Source: UBA2979 sp963694535 (GTDB lineage Bacteria; Chloroflexota; Dehalococcoidia; UBA2979). Taken from it: DNA of 7,157 nt. Both the position numbers and the translations under genes were made by a program. Shown here one piece after another: positions 5,659 through 7,157 of the stretch; the first letter of the stretch is position 1; every line of letters begins with the position of its first letter. The notes beneath the pieces are model-generated. The model made no database searches, had not been told where the DNA came from, and saw only the letters and a list, made by a program, of their open reading frames with translations. The stretch spans positions 1 to 7,157 of the forward strand of contig CAVODE010000086.1 of NCBI GenBank assembly GCA_963694535.1, in the 5' to 3' direction.

Positions 5659-6669
5659 CTACATCGTATCAAGTCTGTAAACCCGCATAGCCGTATCGTG
5701 CATCAACGCCGCTCGTTCAGTAGAGCTGAAGCTTCCAGATAATTTCTTGAATTGATTCCAAAGTGCCGTGTAAGAGCACGACTGGCGCTCGACTGGAAAA
5801 TTACTTTCAAACATACATCGATCTGGCCCAAATAACTCAATAGCTGTTAAATACCAATCACTGTTGGCATCAACTAAATCATCCGACGTGGGGGGGGTAT
5901 TTTTCTCATGCCAACCGAAACCGTTAATAGGCATCTGAATACCACCAACCTTAAGCACCACATTTTCATGGCTTGCAACTGAAGCAAGCCCACGCCTCCA
6001 TTCATCAAACACGTCTGCTCGATTCTCCGAATATCGTCCCATGCCGATCGGGCCACCAAGGTGATTGAGAATAATTGTTGTGTCCGGAAATTTTCCTGCG
6101 AGTGCAGCGAGTTCCTCTAATTGCGGGTGGAGCAGCCACGCATCGAAACTCAGATCATAGCGACCGAGCATCGCAAATCCTTCTGCAAATTCACGAGTAT
6201 TCATGAGGCCCTCCTGCTTGGTGCCTCCTGGAATCAAACCCACAGTCTCGTCGGCCCATGCGGTTTTGTAACGAATACCTCTAAACGTCGCTGGGCTAGC
6301 AGCGAGATGGGCTTCAAGTACTTCTTGTACGTCTGCCCCGAGCAATAAGTTTGCAGCACCCACTATTCCAGTTCCTACTCGCATATCACCGTACTGCCCA
6401 TGATTACTCTGGGCCGCAATCCCTCGAACAAATTCTGTCTCGCCCACGCATTTCAAGGGTTCAGTCGCGTCCGCACGATACATCGAATTACATTCGACAA
6501 AAACAGTCTGGCGCACGTTGTGGCCCGTCGTGTCCAATAACAGCTCATCCAGAAGATACCGTGTGCCACCAAGTCGATCCCACAGATGATGATGTGGATC
6601 AATAATCGGTAGATCCGGTTCGATGACTGCCTCAGAAAATGGTTTCAGCCAATCGTCTCGCTCGAGCAT
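5659..6669 (-). CDS. TIM-barrel amidohydrolase (amidohydrolase-2 / LigI-like family)
   Basis: This 336-aa cytoplasmic metal-dependent hydrolase belongs to the amidohydrolase-2 group, which includes 2-pyrone-4,6-dicarboxylate lactonase, fuconolactonase-like enzymes and decarboxylases. Strand 1 has IIDPHHHLWD with the H-x-H metal pair (His26, His28). Strand 2 is TVFVECNSMY with Glu59. GIRYKTAW (131-138) follows. His181 (LLHPQLEELA) and His203 (ILNHLGGP) are the later metal or substrate histidines, and VVLKVGGI (237-244) is strand 7. The eighth-strand block reads MFESNFPVE (286-294): Asn290 stands where most relatives have the catalytic Asp (SDxP), though FESNFPV is, to my knowledge, shared by a subgroup. 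The ATG start has AAGGA 6 nt upstream. It is the first gene of a two-gene unit with the carboxylesterase. It probably opens a lactone or cyclic acid; the exact reaction cannot be named. Confidence 0.93.
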   Translation of the reverse strand: MLERDDWLKPFSEAVIEPDLPIIDPHHHLWDRLGGTRYLLDELLLDTTGHNVRQTVFVECNSMYRADATEPLKCVGETEFVRGIAAQSNHGQYGDMRVGTGIVGAANLLLGADVQEVLEAHLAASPATFRGIRYKTAWADETVGLIPGGTKQEGLMNTREFAEGFAMLGRYDLSFDAWLLHPQLEELAALAGKFPDTTIILNHLGGPIGMGRYSENRADVFDEWRRGLASVASHENVVLKVGGIQMPINGFGWHEKNTPPTSDDLVDANSDWYLTAIELFGPDRCMFESNFPVERQSCSYTALWNQFKKLSGSFSSTERAALMHDTAMRVYRLDTM

Positions 6670-6753
6670 AGTTAGTCCTTAATCTGTCATATCAATCAAT
6701 TGCAAGCATAACAAAAGTTTTCACTTGTACAGCCGACCTAACTATCGCTTAAG

Positions 6754-6861
6754 GTGACTGTCATTGATGCGACTGAGGTATCTTTGATCACCACCAACCG
6801 AGCCGGACATGTGACTGTGGCTTTAGCGCCCTCAGATTTTCGCGCTTTGCAGGGAGCTTAG
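6754..6861 (+). CDS. Short ORF: possible leader peptide or gene remnant
   Basis: A 35-codon frame begins at GTG and ends at a TAG that lies inside the hairpin at 6852-6875. It contains VTVIDATEVS and later HVTVALAPSDFRAL. The only purine-rich sequence before it (AAG) touches the GTG, so translation is unproven. It is not enriched in any one amino acid, as a classical attenuator leader would be. VIDATE matches VIDATD of the CoA-transferase that starts at 7071, so it might be a decayed piece of a related gene. It may also be chance. Confidence 0.2.
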   Translation: MTVIDATEVSLITTNRAGHVTVALAPSDFRALQGA

Positions 6862-6880
6862 AAGAATTAGCTCTCTTTTT
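6852..6880 (+). terminator. Rho-independent terminator candidate
   Basis: GGGAGCT (6852-6858) pairs with AGCTCTC (6869-6875) over 7 bp with one G-U, around a 10-nt loop. Five T follow directly at 6876-6880. It points along the plus strand, where no recognised gene precedes it; only the short ORF 6754-6861 ends here. It could end a small leader transcript or act as an attenuator upstream of the CoA-transferase. Confidence 0.45.
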
Positions 6881-6953
6881 CATACAGACGACATCGGCAA
6901 AAACACACGGTTAACCCGTCTTGGTGAATTGATAGCAAGTCGTCCGGTCCGAC

Positions 6954-6968
6954 TCACAAGAGTTGTGA
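6954..6968. promoter_or_regulatory. Perfect palindromic operator candidate
   Basis: TCACAA-GAG-TTGTGA is a perfect 6+6 inverted repeat with a 3-bp centre, about 67 bp upstream of the -10 candidate of the CoA-transferase gene. The size fits a dimeric regulator (TetR, GntR or MarR type). It is not the CRP order (TGTGA-N6-TCACA). No T run follows, so it is not a terminator. Confidence 0.35.
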
Positions 6969-7034
6969 CACAAGGATGAAGCGGTGCAGAGTCCATCCAT
7001 CGGGCGAGTAGCTCCTAAATAAGTTATTTGGCTT

Positions 7035-7040
7035 TATGAT
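7035..7040 (+). promoter_or_regulatory. -10 box candidate for the CoA-transferase gene
   Basis: TATGAT matches the -10 consensus in 5 of 6 positions and lies 30 bp before the ATG at 7071, giving a leader of about 24 nt. No good -35 box stands 16-18 bp upstream, which would fit an activator-dependent promoter. Confidence 0.3.
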
Positions 7041-7070
7041 TTAGCAGCAACAACTGTTGGAGGTCTACAC

Positions 7071-7157
7071 ATGTCGAAATCAGAGACGCCGGAGATTGGT
7101 CCACTTGCGGGTATATTGGTAATTGATGCTACTGATTCCAGAGGTGAAATGTGTGGT
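7071..7157 (+). CDS. CaiB/BaiF family (family III) CoA-transferase, N-terminal fragment
   Basis: Only the first 29 codons are in the window; the gene continues past the right edge. The segment GPLAGILVIDATD (10-22) followed by SRGEMCG matches the start of CaiB/BaiF-type CoA-transferases, where 'PLxGxxVxDxTxxxxGxxCG' forms the first strand and glycine-rich turn of the nucleotide fold. Such enzymes move CoA between carboxylic acids (formyl-, carnitine-, succinyl- or aryl-acid CoA) as interlocked dimers. The catalytic Asp lies further on and cannot be checked. The ATG is firm, with GGAGG 7 nt upstream. It is divergent from the amidohydrolase-esterase unit across a region with a palindrome, so shared control and a shared pathway (acid released, then activated as CoA ester) are plausible inferences. 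Confidence 0.8.
   Translation, partial: MSKSETPEIGPLAGILVIDATDSRGEMCG

Larger units (their letters stand above)
6670..7070. other. Divergent intergenic region between amidohydrolase and CoA-transferase
   Basis: These 401 bp must hold promoters for both flanking genes. For the minus-strand gene the best pair is TTGTTA (complement 6709-6714), 17 bp, TATGAC (complement 6686-6691). It would start transcription inside the ribosome site, so it is doubtful. The plus side has a better -10 at 7035-7040. In the middle lie a short open frame (6754-6861), a terminator-like hairpin (6852-6880), the 8-bp palindrome GGTTAACC (6909-6916) and the perfect palindrome at 6954-6968. No other tRNA or familiar RNA fold was recognised, and no long ORF exists. 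Confidence 0.6.

Noticed and set aside
6121..6605. Two plus-strand frames opposite the amidohydrolase
   Set aside because: Antisense shadows of a complete TIM-barrel enzyme; no start signals or domains.
6686..6714. TTGTTA-17 bp-TATGAC as amidohydrolase promoter
   Set aside because: Transcription would begin at or within the Shine-Dalgarno sequence (AAGGA, complement 6676-6680), leaving almost no leader; each box matches only 4 of 6.
1..7157. CRISPR array, insertion sequence, phage or toxin-antitoxin system
   Set aside because: No regularly spaced repeats, no transposase or integrase motifs, no terminal inverted repeats and no toxin-antitoxin gene pair were seen. The tRNA gene shows no adjacent integrase or duplicated 3' end.

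Overview
The window looks like chromosomal DNA of a free-living heterotrophic bacterium. Gene density is bacterial, Shine-Dalgarno sites are visible, the start of one tRNA-Glu gene has a -10-like box, and its 3' CCA is encoded. The gene mix (branched-chain amino-acid ABC transporter, CaiB/BaiF-type CoA-transferase, amidohydrolase-2, several esterases/hydrolases, small dimeric alpha/beta-barrel proteins) is familiar from metabolically versatile Proteobacteria and from uncultivated marine lineages such as SAR202. I cannot place the organism more closely from sequence alone. The DNA is moderately AT-rich by eye.

Layout: the left edge (1-264, +) is the C-terminal end of a LivF-like ATPase that began outside the window. 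It converges on a tRNA-Glu(CUC) gene (393-467, -), with a hairpin/A-T-run terminator candidate between them. From 533 to 6669 all credible genes lie on the minus strand. In transcription order they are: a TIM-barrel amidohydrolase (6669-5659); 17 bp later a type B carboxylesterase (5641-4121); a small DUF3303-like alpha/beta-barrel protein (about 4033-3719); a 209-aa protein built of two tandem ferredoxin-like repeats, with its own good promoter (3456-2827); an 85-aa orphan ORF (2711-2454); an APH/EcKL-like small-molecule phosphotransferase (2407-1337); and, 45 bp later, an alpha/beta hydrolase (1291-533). At the right edge, after a 401-bp divergent intergenic region, a CaiB/BaiF-type CoA-transferase starts at 7071 (+) and runs off the window.

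Working together (inference): amidohydrolase plus carboxylesterase form a clear two-gene transcription unit suited to opening an ester/lactone/cyclic acid. The divergent CoA-transferase could activate the resulting acid. Kinase plus alpha/beta hydrolase form a second unit that could modify and hydrolyse another small molecule. The small barrel proteins are of a type that often accompanies catabolic enzymes, as monooxygenase-like or binding proteins, but no substrate can be named.

I see no CRISPR array, insertion sequence, phage gene, toxin-antitoxin pair or obvious defence system. The least explained parts are the 6670-7070 intergenic region (a short ORF ending in a terminator-like hairpin, a VIDAT-coding echo of the downstream gene, and a perfect 15-bp palindrome), the possible AUA start of the small barrel gene, the internal duplication in the 209-aa protein, and the 85-aa orphan.
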